DNA from: DASYHS01 sp035998295
Lineage (GTDB): Bacteria > Pseudomonadota > Alphaproteobacteria > Azospirillales > Azospirillaceae
DNA: 64,000 nt
NCBI RefSeq assembly: GCF_035998295.1
Contig: NZ_DASYHS010000047.1
Coordinates: 10,001-74,000 of the forward strand
Reading direction: 5' to 3'
The stretch's first letter is position 1, and every line of letters starts with the position of its first letter. The translations under genes and the position numbers were made by a program. The notes under the pieces were generated by a model. That model was not told the origin of the DNA, searched no databases, and was given only the letters and a program-made list of their open reading frames with translations. Positions 41,901-48,914 of the stretch are shown one piece after another.

Positions 41901-43147
41901 TCGCCGACCAGCGCCGCCGAGGCGCACTGGCTCGACGGCTGGGAGCGCCATGGCGTTTTGGTGAAGGTCCCGCCCGAGGGGTTGTAGGTCAGGACGTCGA
42001 CCAGCCCGCTCTGGGTGTTGATCCGCGCCAGTCCCGAACGCCCGTCGCCGACGAAGTCGGCGGCGAAGAACAGGTCGTTGGCCTGGTCCGCGCTCAGGTT
42101 CGTCGCGATGCCGCTGGTCGCCGTGTAGGCCGGGCCGCCCGCCGTCCCGGCGGGATCGGACCAGGCCAGCGCGAGGGGGGCCGCGCACTGGCCGGTCCGC
42201 CCGCATTCGGTGACCGTCGCGATCCGGCTGCGCCCGGTCGTCGGGCCGGTCTCGTACCCGATGGAATATGTCGCGACGGGCGATGCCTGCCCGCCGATCG
42301 TCGTCTTCACGACGATCTGCTTGAGCCGTACCGTCGTCGTCGTCGCGACCCCGCCCTGGTAGCGGGTGACCGCCTCGACGGGGGCGTTGGGCTCGTAGGT
42401 GAAATCGACGCCGCGGGTGTCGGTGAGACCGACGCCGCTATAGGTCACGCCGGTGAGCTGGTATTCGCCGGTCGCGGACTGCGACTGGTAGTCGAAGGTG
42501 ATGAAGTTGCCGTCGGAATCGGTGATCGAGCGCACGGCCCACACCGCGACGACGCCTGGGGGCGCGCCTACGCCCGCGAAGCCCGTGCCCTCGGTCCCGA
42601 AGGTGACGACCGTGCCGTTGCCGGCGAAGGCCTTGAACGAGCACGGTCCCCCGCCGCAGGACTGGCCGCCGTTCCAGTACGAGACCACCTTGACGAAGCC
42701 GTCGACCTCGGTCCGGTAGACGGTCTGGTCGCCGCCCTGCGCGCCGCCCTCGATCGGGACCAGGCGCTGGCCGTCCAGGCAGAACCGGTCCTGGGTGGTG
42801 AAGGTGACCCCGCCGGTGTGTCCGTCCTGGGCGATCGTCGGCGCGCAGCGGGCGACCGTATGGGTCCCCGACAGCATCCAGCCGACGCCGAGCAGGCCGT
42901 CGTCCTGGTGGCTGCTGTAGGTGAGGGACAGCTTGGGCGTGAGGCCGCCCGTCCCCTGGGGAAGGGCCAGCGGCAGGGTGAACGTCGCCGCTCCGTTGCC
43001 GTCGACCGTCGTGGTGTCCGGGAACGCCACGCCGGGGGCGTCGGCCGCGAGGGGCGCCGTTCCTCCGGGAAGCAGGCCTCCCGGTATCAGAAGCGCGATG
43101 CCCGCCAGCATGGTCCATGCGAAGCGTCGAACGTCGTTGAGGCGCAT
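35951..43147 (-). CDS. SpvB/RHS-repeat polymorphic toxin with HINT domain and C-terminal NS_2-type nuclease
   Basis: A 2398-aa polymorphic toxin. A signal-like leader (1-35) precedes an SpvB-type beta domain (VAFPDTTTVDGNGAATFTLP). FG-GAP/VCBS-like repeats (about 355-700) show the D-x-N-G-D-G pattern, followed by a TcdB-middle-like part and many YD repeats (about 945-1700). A transmembrane hairpin (1788-1846) and the RHS core (GRFLTPDPAGQFDNPYSYAG, near 1925) come next. A HINT self-cleaving domain starts at Cys2109 and ends VLAHN at 2244. The last 154 residues form the toxin, with DAGHIFANRLGGSG (His2313) and NIFPQSRSIN, matching Endonuclea_NS_2 DNA/RNA nucleases. ATG 43147 is preceded by GGGAGG. 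Confidence 0.9.
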   Translation of the reverse strand: MRLNDVRRFAWTMLAGIALLIPGGLLPGGTAPLAADAPGVAFPDTTTVDGNGAATFTLPLALPQGTGGLTPKLSLTYSSHQDDGLLGVGWMLSGTHTVARCAPTIAQDGHTGGVTFTTQDRFCLDGQRLVPIEGGAQGGDQTVYRTEVDGFVKVVSYWNGGQSCGGGPCSFKAFAGNGTVVTFGTEGTGFAGVGAPPGVVAVWAVRSITDSDGNFITFDYQSQSATGEYQLTGVTYSGVGLTDTRGVDFTYEPNAPVEAVTRYQGGVATTTTVRLKQIVVKTTIGGQASPVATYSIGYETGPTTGRSRIATVTECGRTGQCAAPLALAWSDPAGTAGGPAYTATSGIATNLSADQANDLFFAADFVGDGRSGLARINTQSGLVDVLTYNPSGGTFTKTPWRSQPSSQCASAALVGDFNGDGPVDILCIGVYGSTFSGTTYSTDPRTGGVVTTAWKPQNSPSTSNKRFLSSDVNGDGITDLVLLGVVGQNLSVTSYLGQPSGVSGQPVGGPSTPARFTSLATAGIEATDLTGDGTAELVYPVVSGSTLQLQVVPDLTNPAATARSWALPGIPTSVASQFDLTFGDLNGDGIQDLVGIFDSTGGRTVKRYLATGTELNEVAGTIAFGQQVASVVVEDFNGDHMADFGALRQYGSGGQLSVVLSGGSATPQTWATFTQPLSTTSPVLQGDFTGRGFADMVQLTVRSGSWQAETFFGAPYTVAGLSEPPPPDTLVSVANGVGATTTLTYAPLSNTYGPVYAKGTASAYPYQDVQDATYVVSRLDRSDGMVDCAGPDAAGHCFTYTYAYAGAVTNLEGRGWSGFTSVTSFDPQAERASVTVYETQFPFTHLATDQQMRAILGDRLVPMKAQPLVKQSCTMSTGGTPVGTRTDGAPADCAQQAATPAKAFFPGVYQVQQVAELSSMYPNPDGNAPDPQPAYTLVETYAYDGFGNVTLVSDLGDAADADSAPVYTCATYNAPPTDLSAQGQWRLGYVIDHKMRMSAAGCLDGSAFAGWTPGTDLTWERNGYDGSWQVLYSARFLDARSPDARNATCAAPVAGGTWLCTSYGYDAYGNVTASTDPQGATETFGFDATFHTFPVTRTSPPVGGGDTLTVSRTFDLALGVVLSTTDPNGNTTGASYDDFGRPLAATAPSPTDGSQVQTTAVSYAAGTPAGWTTTTSSCTDWRDCGQASDAWSWTSVSYDGMGREYATVRKGAAGDGPVVLETVAFDAAGRVAARSLPYFADTGTAALNRTDYDVYDRPVLTCGPPDAVLGTSTVQTWIYDNAARTTTRNTYSAASCAASTSEARSLVQTTVSSYDTRGRTLRTTAPDGGVGTFAYDGLSRIVERVGPLDSNGSDTTVYAYDSLSRTTSQSDPTRGTIALAYDALGNVVSTRDSAGNTVTQTFDALSRPLERTLVDAGDVAVETSTFGYDTGANAKGRMSSAANATVAHTMAYDRMGNQSAFTTTEGGTTFSFGALFDPLGRETAAVGADGSVVETVYGADLNLQSVNYCAAGESAFRTIAAYGDYTALGRYQTRSYGNGLASRFSYDVVGRLTASTATSGTTDLSSMTYAWGAQDNPVNVLSRITDTLAAGQSQTLGYDVMGRLTSAAGPYPDTALTYDAGGNITSWRTGSQTTIFETDPAAAYRLSGSETGTGRDTYDYLGNGALSARTGGGGADAWAYAYDPEAMLTGVSLNGGDVSDMAYGPDKSLAVERDADGTTTVWLGPGLHRTAADTGTLWTTSISGPDGIVATITTDGFTPSAGQSTCLAALGSTTAGSRKADAGAPGWPVSGATVAAAGAVGLPGGLILLVGGWRRRDGAGAWLRRTLVALLASTVALAGTPWPAHADLVPGPNGAGIEQTGIRYFHRDTVLSPNLVTDADGKETARVAYLPFGGLNEPSSAGVDDFREKFGGRDQIATTGLLNFGARVYDPALGRFLTPDPAGQFDNPYSYAGNDPFGHADPDGRFSTEAYFGGAGLTHQPPATAAGGGAASFSPGKVLLHIGEAVALIAISVAFPEVGVAIGVAFAAYDAVKFVRDPSLENGLALGFDVVTLGFGGEADAAEAGIEDAVHSEGAGMEATKGDEPLDSGLANDGHDGQQKAPGGDEASCGAASFAGGTPVRTRGGPVAIEDLRVGDEVLAGGDPADAAWRPVTRLYSRVAEDALDLTVGGETLRTTARHPFLVEGGDWTEAAELRPGRTVVRADGTAAEVTEVRPVGEAVRVYNLEVADLHVYAVGEDGVLAHNVLTVTCAYDPNGRKTTAQTTITQADLDTGTGTNKTTRDFVKDEAGFTKLSGGKYDPNSGLTDEFPDAGHIFANRLGGSGRDVENIFPQSRSINRGQYRVFEGQVYDYVDTNGTVSARVDFIYEDSTAVASEVRYRVYQGNKKVFDVTFGNYTSF

Positions 43148-43245
43148 GTCGTCCTCCCCAGGCTGGCCCAGGCTGGTGCGGGCCCTGCGGTTTCTGTCCA
43201 GGATTTCGGGGGGCGCGGCGGCGCCGGAGGCGCCGCCGCGTGCCG

Positions 43246-43773
43246 TCACTTCTTCAGGGCCGGCAGGCCGAGCGAGTAGGTGATCGCGATCTGGTCGCCG
43301 GACTGGTTCATCGAGGTCACGGTGCACGTGTAGCCGCCATTGGGCACGTAGCAGCCCGCGATCCAGTTGTCGTAGATCAACTGGGAACCGCCGCCGCCCT
43401 GGACGCCGCAGGTGCTGCTGATCGGGTAGTTATTGCTGAGGCAGAAGTTGACGACGCTGTTGGTGCCGTTCATCACCGACCAGAGGATCCCGTCGTCCGG
43501 AAGGGACTGGTCGCCCTTCTCCGAGCCGCAGCCGAAGAAGGCGGCGCAATGCTCGGTGTAGAGCTTCGTCGAAGTGTTGCCGGGGATGGACTTGCCCTGC
43601 GTGAGGTCCTTCTCGTACCAGTTCTTGTAGTTGATGTTGCCGATCGTCGTGGTCGGAAAATCCGTCCCAGCACTGAACGTGATGTAGAAGCCTTGGCCGG
43701 CATGTGCCACACCAGAGTATGCAGAAAGCGTGGCAAAGACAGCGGCGGCAGCAAGCACTTTAACCGATTTCAC
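43246..43773 (-). CDS. Small secreted cysteine-containing protein upstream of the RHS toxin
   Basis: A 175-aa protein with a clear Sec signal (MKSVKVLAAAAVFATLSAYSGVAHA, cleavage after AHA). The mature ~150 residues are rich in Asn, Thr, Ser and Gly with six cysteines, consistent with three disulfides. Its codon use is more A/T-rich than the toxin's. It lies 98 bp upstream of the toxin gene on the same strand, so it may be co-transcribed and exported with it. I do not recognise the family; an adhesin or accessory secreted factor is possible. Confidence 0.72.
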   Translation of the reverse strand: MKSVKVLAAAAVFATLSAYSGVAHAGQGFYITFSAGTDFPTTTIGNINYKNWYEKDLTQGKSIPGNTSTKLYTEHCAAFFGCGSEKGDQSLPDDGILWSVMNGTNSVVNFCLSNNYPISSTCGVQGGGGSQLIYDNWIAGCYVPNGGYTCTVTSMNQSGDQIAITYSLGLPALKK

Positions 43774-43990
43774 GATGGTCTCCGTCGAAGGGGGTATTTA
43801 CTTTCTATACTTTTGCACCATGAACTCGCCATTCGGTAGGATCAAGCGCTTACGGAGGTCATATGACCGGACCGTTGGATGAGCTTGCGTCCGGCGCCGA
43901 AAGGATCGTCATGCAGGGGGCCGGACCCGGCCGCGCCCGGCGCGGAGTGACGCGACTCGACGTCTGAGGCCTGCCGCGCGCCCTCGGGAG

Positions 43991-44036
43991 TTGACGAAGC
44001 GCCGCTCGTCGTTACATCTCCATTGTTCTGGAAATG
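43991..44036 (+). promoter_or_regulatory. arsR promoter with overlapping inverted repeat
   Basis: A -35-like TTGACG (43991-43996) is followed by an imperfect inverted repeat, arms CATCTCCA (44015-44022) and TGGAAATG (44029-44036), 7 of 8 paired, spanning the expected -10. It sits 33 bp upstream of arsR. Consistent with ArsR autorepression. Confidence 0.45.
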
Positions 44037-44068
44037 ACGTACGAACCTCCGAAGCCATGGGATGACCG

Positions 44069-44443
44069 ATGCCGACCACCGCAAAGCTGGCGCAGAAGGA
44101 CGTGCTCGGAGCGCTCGGCGCCCTGTCGCAGGAGACCCGGCTGGAGATCTTCCGCCTGCTCGTGCAGTCCGGTCCCAGGGGCCGCGCGGCGGGCGCGATC
44201 GCGCAGGCGCTGGGCGTGCCGTCCGCGACGCTGTCGTTCCACCTCGCCGTGCTGACGAATGCCGGGCTCATCGTCCAGCGCCGCGAGAGCCGGTCGCTGA
44301 TCTACTCCGCCGACTACGAGGTCATGGACGGCGTCGTCGGCTTCCTGATGGAGAACTGCTGCGGCAGCCCGGGGGCCGACGAGGCCTGCTGCGCGCCGGG
44401 CAGCGTAGCCGAGCCCGGCGGGAAGGCATCGAGCGCCGCCTGA
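44069..44443 (+). CDS. arsR: ArsR-family metalloregulator with cysteine-pair tail
   Basis: A 124-aa winged-helix repressor of the ArsR/SmtB family. [23 protein letters not shown] begins the DNA-binding domain, and [20 protein letters not shown] is the recognition helix region. The metal site probably lies in the C-terminal tail [17 protein letters not shown], which has two CC pairs suited to trivalent arsenic. This type lacks the ELCVCDL site of E. coli ArsR. Immediately upstream of a flavoprotein gene and near two inverted-repeat promoter sites. Confidence 0.9.
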   Translation: MPTTAKLAQKDVLGALGALSQETRLEIFRLLVQSGPRGRAAGAIAQALGVPSATLSFHLAVLTNAGLIVQRRESRSLIYSADYEVMDGVVGFLMENCCGSPGADEACCAPGSVAEPGGKASSAA

Positions 44444-44486
44444 TGCCCTCCCGCATGCCCCGGGCGGGAAGAAGGTGCCGCGTTCC

Positions 44487-45578
44487 ATGACGGGCCATGC
44501 CGACGTCGTGGTGATCGGCGGCGGGCAGGCCGGGCTCGCGCTCGGCTATCATCTCCGGCGGACCGGGCTGACCTTCCTCATCCTCGACGCCGAGGACGCC
44601 CCCGGCGGCGCGTGGCGGCATGCGTGGCGGTCGCTGCGCCTGTTCTCCCCCGCCGCCTGGTCGTCCCTGCCGGGATGGCCGCTGAACGGCGGCGAGACCA
44701 CCTATCCCGGCCGCGACGACGTCGTCGGGTACCTGACCCGCTACGAGGCCCGGTACGAACTGCCCGTCCGCCGGCCGGTGACGGTGCGCTCGGTCGAGAG
44801 GGCGGGCGACGGCGTCCTGCTGGCGAGGACCGACCGGGGCGACTGGACGGCCCGCATGGTCGTGAGCGCGACCGGGACCTGGCGGCACCCCTACGTCCCG
44901 CACTATCCCGGCCGGGAGGCGTTCCGCGGCGCCCAGGTCCATTCCGGCGCCTACGAGGGGCCGGAGTCCTTCGCCGGCAAGCGGGTCGTCGTCGTGGGCG
45001 GCGGCAATTCCGGCGCGCAGATCCTCGCCGAGCTGTCCGAAGTGGCCGACACGACCTGGGTGAGCGAACGGCCGCCGGTGTTCCTGCCGGACGAGGTCGA
45101 CGGCAGGGTGCTGTTCCACCGGGCCACGGCGCGCATCAAGGCGCTCCAGGAGGGCCGCGCGCCGGAGATCCCGGCCGGCGGCCTCGGGGACATCGTCATG
45201 GTGCCGCCGATGGCCGCGGCCCGGGACCGCGGCGTGCTGCACGCCCGCCGCCCGTTCGCGCGCTTCGGCGAGACGGGGGTCGTCTGGCGCGACGGCACCG
45301 CGACCGGGGCCGACGCCGTCATCTGGTGCACGGGTTTCCGTCCGGCGCTCGACCACCTCGCGTGTCTGGACGTCGTCGGCCCGGATGGCACGGTCGCGGT
45401 CGACGGCACCCGTTCCGTCCGCGAACCGCGGCTGTGGCTGGTCGGCTACGGCGGCTGGACCGGCCCGGCATCGGCGACCCTGATCGGCGTCGGCCGCAGC
45501 GCCCGCGAGACGGTCAGGCGCATCGCCGCCGAACTCGGCGCGGAGGGCGGGCAGGGCGTGCCGACGCCGCCGGGCTGA
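44487..45578 (+). CDS. ArsO-like flavin-dependent NAD(P) oxidoreductase/monooxygenase
   Basis: A 363-aa flavoprotein with two dinucleotide motifs: FAD site [16 protein letters not shown] at the N-terminus and NADPH site [14 protein letters not shown] near residue 175, plus the FMO-type ATGTWRHP turn. It resembles ArsO, a putative monooxygenase encoded in ars operons. ATG 44487 is chosen; an upstream GTG at 44475 overlaps the Shine-Dalgarno region. It is co-oriented with arsR 43 bp upstream. Substrate (possibly an organoarsenical) unproven. Confidence 0.85.
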   Translation: MTGHADVVVIGGGQAGLALGYHLRRTGLTFLILDAEDAPGGAWRHAWRSLRLFSPAAWSSLPGWPLNGGETTYPGRDDVVGYLTRYEARYELPVRRPVTVRSVERAGDGVLLARTDRGDWTARMVVSATGTWRHPYVPHYPGREAFRGAQVHSGAYEGPESFAGKRVVVVGGGNSGAQILAELSEVADTTWVSERPPVFLPDEVDGRVLFHRATARIKALQEGRAPEIPAGGLGDIVMVPPMAAARDRGVLHARRPFARFGETGVVWRDGTATGADAVIWCTGFRPALDHLACLDVVGPDGTVAVDGTRSVREPRLWLVGYGGWTGPASATLIGVGRSARETVRRIAAELGAEGGQGVPTPPG

Positions 45579-45610
45579 GGGGCATATTTCCATGTTTATC
45601 GAAATGATCC

Positions 45611-45655
45611 TTGACCGACCTGCCGCCGGATGTTATTTCGATTATAGTCGAAATA
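45611..45655 (+). promoter_or_regulatory. Promoter with perfect inverted repeat, candidate ArsR operator
   Basis: -35 TTGACC (45611-45616) and, at 17 bp, -10 TATTTC (45634-45639), which is the left arm of a perfect inverted repeat TATTTCGA (45634-45641) / TCGAAATA (45648-45655). A degenerate copy (ATTTC 45586-45590, GAAAT 45601-45605) lies just upstream. TTCGA/TCGAA arms are typical of ArsR operators. It drives the second flavoprotein-MFS operon. Confidence 0.6.
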
Positions 45656-45712
45656 TGGTAATGGGTATCGGACGCGCCACGTGACGGGTCCGGCCCCCGA
45701 TGGAGAGAGGCG

Positions 45713-47191
45713 ATGATGAACATTGCGCACCCTGTCGTCGTGATCGGCGCCGGACCCGTGGGACTAGCCGCCGCCGCCCATCTGCTGGCCCGCGGCCTGG
45801 AGCCGCTGGTCCTGGAGGCCGCTCCCGAGGTGGCGGCCAACATCCTGGACTGGGGCCATGTCCGCCTGTTCTCGCCGTGGCGCTACAATGTCGACCGGGA
45901 GGCCGCGGCGCTGCTCGCGCGGTCCGGCTGGGCCGCGCCGGCGTCGGACGTCCTGCCGACGGGGCGCGAGCTGGCCGACGGCTACCTGCGGCCCCTGGCC
46001 GCCCTGCCTGAGATCGCGGCCCGCCTCCGGCTCGGCCATCGGGTGGTCGCCATCGGCCGCCGGCACATGGACAAGGTGAAGACCGGCGGCCGCGACGCCT
46101 CGCCCTTCGTGGTCCGGGTCGAGACGGCCGAAGGCGAGGGCGAGATCCTCGCGAGCGCCGTCCTGGACGCATCCGGCACCTGGGCCACGCCCAACCCGCT
46201 GGGCGCGAACGGCCTTCCGGCGGTCGGCGAGGGGACCTTCGCCGAGCGCATCCACTACGGCATCCCGGACGTGGCGGGGGCGCTGCGCGACCGCTATGCG
46301 GGGCGCAGGACGGTGGTCGTCGGGTCCGGCCACTCCGCGGCCAACGCCCTGCTGGACCTGGCGCGGCTGGCAGGGCAGGCGCCGGGGACCGGGGTGGTGT
46401 GGGCCGTCCGCGGCGCCGACCCGGCGCGGGCCTTCGGCGGCGGCGAGGCCGACGCGCTGGCCGCGCGCGGCGCGCTGGGCACGGCGCTGCGCAACCTTCA
46501 GGCCGGCGGCGCGCTGGAGCTGGTGACCGGGTTCCGGGTGGCGAAGGTCATCGAGGCGGACGGGAAGCTGGTGCTCGAGAGCGACGACGGCCGGCGCATC
46601 GAGGGCGTCGACGAGGTGGTCGCGGCCACCGGCCAGCGGCCCGACCTCGCGCCGTTGCGCGAGCTGCGGCTGAGGCTGGACCCGTGGCTGGAATGCACGG
46701 AGGCGCTCGGGCCGCTGATCGATCCCAACCTGCATAGCTGCGGCACCGTGCGCCCGCATGGCGTGCGCGAGCTTTCCCACGCCGAGCCGGGCTTCTACAC
46801 CGTGGGCATCAAGAGCTACGGCCGCGCCCCGACCTTCCTGATGGCGACCGGCTACGAGCAGGTCCGCTCGATCGCCGCCTTCCTGGCGGGCGATGTCGAG
46901 GCCGCCCACGACGTGCGGCTGGAGCTGCCCGAGACCGGCGTGTGCAGCAGCGCTCCCGGCCCGGTGCCGGTGGCGGAGGATGCGGGCGGCTGCTGCGGCG
47001 GACCGGCCGCGGCCGGGGTGGATGCCTGCTGCGTGAAGGACGCCGACATCAAGGCGGCGGGCGGGACCGGCTGCGGCTGCGGCGATGCCCCGGCCCAAGC
47101 CCCGGCCCAGGCCCCGACCCAGGCCCAAGCGGCCGTCGAGACCGCCGCGATCCCCGTCAAGGCGGGCTGCTGCGGGCCGAAGGCGGCATGA
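45713..47191 (+). CDS. ars-associated FAD/NAD(P) oxidoreductase with CC-rich C-terminal tail
   Basis: A 492-aa flavoprotein. FAD motif VVVIGAGPVGLAAAAHLL (N-terminus), NAD(P) motif TVVVGSGHSAANALLDLA near residue 205, and ATGQRPDLAP. The last ~85 residues form a separate low-complexity tail with three Cys clusters (GGCCGG, DACCVKD, GCGCG) and a final AGCCGP, linked by an AQAPAQAPTQAQA repeat. The tail recalls the CC pairs of the ArsR tail and probably binds As(III) or another soft metal. It is translationally coupled (ATGA) to the MFS gene. The redox substrate is unknown. Confidence 0.85.
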   Translation: MMNIAHPVVVIGAGPVGLAAAAHLLARGLEPLVLEAAPEVAANILDWGHVRLFSPWRYNVDREAAALLARSGWAAPASDVLPTGRELADGYLRPLAALPEIAARLRLGHRVVAIGRRHMDKVKTGGRDASPFVVRVETAEGEGEILASAVLDASGTWATPNPLGANGLPAVGEGTFAERIHYGIPDVAGALRDRYAGRRTVVVGSGHSAANALLDLARLAGQAPGTGVVWAVRGADPARAFGGGEADALAARGALGTALRNLQAGGALELVTGFRVAKVIEADGKLVLESDDGRRIEGVDEVVAATGQRPDLAPLRELRLRLDPWLECTEALGPLIDPNLHSCGTVRPHGVRELSHAEPGFYTVGIKSYGRAPTFLMATGYEQVRSIAAFLAGDVEAAHDVRLELPETGVCSSAPGPVPVAEDAGGCCGGPAAAGVDACCVKDADIKAAGGTGCGCGDAPAQAPAQAPTQAQAAVETAAIPVKAGCCGPKAA

Positions 47192-48435
47192 CGGTCACCG
47201 CACCGGCCGGGATGCCTGCCGCCGGCACCCCGCGCGGTGCTCCCCTGCGCCACGGCCTCATCGCGGGTCTCGGCGTGGCGCAGATCGTCTCCTGGGGGAC
47301 GCTGGTCTACAGCTTCCCCCTGCTGGCGGAACCGACGATGCGGGCGTTCGGCCTGACGAAGGCCGACGTCTACCTGCTGGCGTCGATGGCGCTGGTCGTC
47401 GCCGCGCTCGCCGCCTATCCGGTCGGCGTGGCCATCGACCGGGGCCATGGCCGCGCGGTGATGGGGGCGGGGTCGGCCCTGGCGGGCCTCGGTTTCCTGG
47501 CGTGGTCGCAGGTGCAGGCCGCCTGGCATCTCTACCCCGTGTTCCTGCTGCTGGGCCTGGTCCAGGCCATGACCCTGTACGACGCCGCCTTCGCCGCCGT
47601 CGCCCGCCTGTCCGGGGCGCAGATCCGGCGGGCCGTCACGACCCTGACGCTCTGGGGCGGGTTCGCCAGCACGGTGCTGGTGCCGCTCACCCAGCTGCTG
47701 CTCGACGCCTTCGGCTGGCGGGGGGCGCTGGTCTCGCTGGGACTGGGCAATCTCGCGGTCGCGGCGCTGGTGACCGCGATCCTCGCCGAAAGGCCCGTGG
47801 GCCCGCCGAGGGGCGAGCCGGCACCGGTGCCGGTGCCGGTGCCGGGGCGCCCGCTCCGGGCGGCGGCGGCCAAGCCCGCGTTCTGGCTGCTGCTGGTATC
47901 CTTCGCCGTCTATACCGGCATCTTCTCGGCGCTCAGCTACCATCTCTACCCGCTGCTCATGGAGCGGGGTCTGGGGGCGGCGGCCGTGGTGGGCGCCATC
48001 GCGGTCATCGGGCCGGCGCAGGTTGCCGGGCGCATCGCGATCTCGGTCCTGGGCGGGCGGCTGCCCATCGGCCGCCTCGGCTCCGTGACCGTCGTCGGGT
48101 TCCCGCTGGCTGCCCTGCTGCTGCTGGTGTCCGGCTCGGACTTGGCGATGGTCTACCTGTTCGCGGCCCTGTACGGGGCGGCGAACGGCATCATGACCAT
48201 CGTGCGCGGGACGGCCGTTCCGGAGATGCTGACCCGCGACGCCTACGGCGCGGTCAACGGGGCGATGGGGGCTCCCGCGACGGCGGCGAAGGCGGCCGCG
48301 CCTCTCGCGGGCGCCCTGCTCTGGCAGGCGTCCGGCTCCTACGATGCCCTCGTCGTCTGCGCGCTCGCGGGCGCGTCGGTCGCCGCCGCCTGCTTCTGGG
48401 CGGCGGCGCTCACCTCCCGGGCCCGCATCACGTAG
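47188..48435 (+). CDS. MFS transporter in the ars-like operon
   Basis: A 415-aa major facilitator with 12 predicted helices; an inter-helix motif (AIDRGHGRAVMGAGS) fits the MFS A-motif position, and a PVPVPVPG linker sits in the central loop. Its ATG overlaps the flavoprotein stop (ATGA). Such MFS genes beside ars flavoproteins and ArsR suggest efflux of an arsenical, perhaps a product of the flavoprotein. It is not ArsB, Acr3 or clearly ArsJ (no adjacent GAPDH gene). Substrate inferred only from context. Confidence 0.82.
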   Translation: MTVTAPAGMPAAGTPRGAPLRHGLIAGLGVAQIVSWGTLVYSFPLLAEPTMRAFGLTKADVYLLASMALVVAALAAYPVGVAIDRGHGRAVMGAGSALAGLGFLAWSQVQAAWHLYPVFLLLGLVQAMTLYDAAFAAVARLSGAQIRRAVTTLTLWGGFASTVLVPLTQLLLDAFGWRGALVSLGLGNLAVAALVTAILAERPVGPPRGEPAPVPVPVPGRPLRAAAAKPAFWLLLVSFAVYTGIFSALSYHLYPLLMERGLGAAAVVGAIAVIGPAQVAGRIAISVLGGRLPIGRLGSVTVVGFPLAALLLLVSGSDLAMVYLFAALYGAANGIMTIVRGTAVPEMLTRDAYGAVNGAMGAPATAAKAAAPLAGALLWQASGSYDALVVCALAGASVAAACFWAAALTSRARIT

Positions 48436-48524
48436 AGCGCCCGGCCGCCCCGCTCCTTGATCTCGCCCGCGGCCGGGGCTACTGATCGGCGCTGCGCGAA
48501 ATTTCCGCAGGAGTTCGAAGGACG

Positions 48525-48872
48525 ATGGCGCCGATTGCCGATCACGCCGCCGGGAGCGGCGGCACCGTCGGGCTCGCCGCGGCGGCGGCCGCGCTGCCGG
48601 AACGGGGCTGGAGCAGCCTGATCCTTGGCCGGGTCGCGAACACCCGGGTGAAGCTCTTCCGCGTCGACCCCGAGGGGCTGCCGGAAGAGGTCCATCCCGG
48701 CTGGGCGGAAGCGCTGATCATGATCGAGGGCGAGATGCGGATGGAACTCGACGGCGTGGGCTGCACCCTCAAGGCCGGAGACTGCATCCGCATCCCCGAG
48801 AACGTCCGGCATGCCATCCTGCCCGGCGGCCACGGCGCGTTCCTCCTGGTCGATCCGGACGGGCTGGTCTGA
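48525..48872 (+). CDS. Cupin-domain protein
   Basis: A 115-aa single-cupin protein. PEEVHPGWAEALIMIEGEMRMEL is cupin motif 1 (with one His and a Glu as probable metal ligands) and IPENVRHAIL motif 2. The leader of ~35 residues is Ala-rich. It follows the MFS gene by 89 bp and might still belong to that transcription unit. The function (metal-dependent enzyme or sensor) is not evident. Confidence 0.82.
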   Translation: MAPIADHAAGSGGTVGLAAAAAALPERGWSSLILGRVANTRVKLFRVDPEGLPEEVHPGWAEALIMIEGEMRMELDGVGCTLKAGDCIRIPENVRHAILPGGHGAFLLVDPDGLV

Positions 48873-48914
48873 AGCGCAGCCGGCGCCGAGTATCGGGACC
48901 CCCTGTATGGCAGG

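Noticed and set aside
39875..43279. 1134-codon plus-strand frame opposite the RHS gene
   Set aside because: Same reason; the opposite strand carries clear SpvB, VCBS and YD-repeat motifs.
47087..47131. Microsatellite-like repeat in the flavoprotein tail as a phase-variation site
   Set aside because: The repeat is imperfect at the DNA level (mixed CCGGCC/CCCAGG units) and in-frame, so slippage switching is unlikely.
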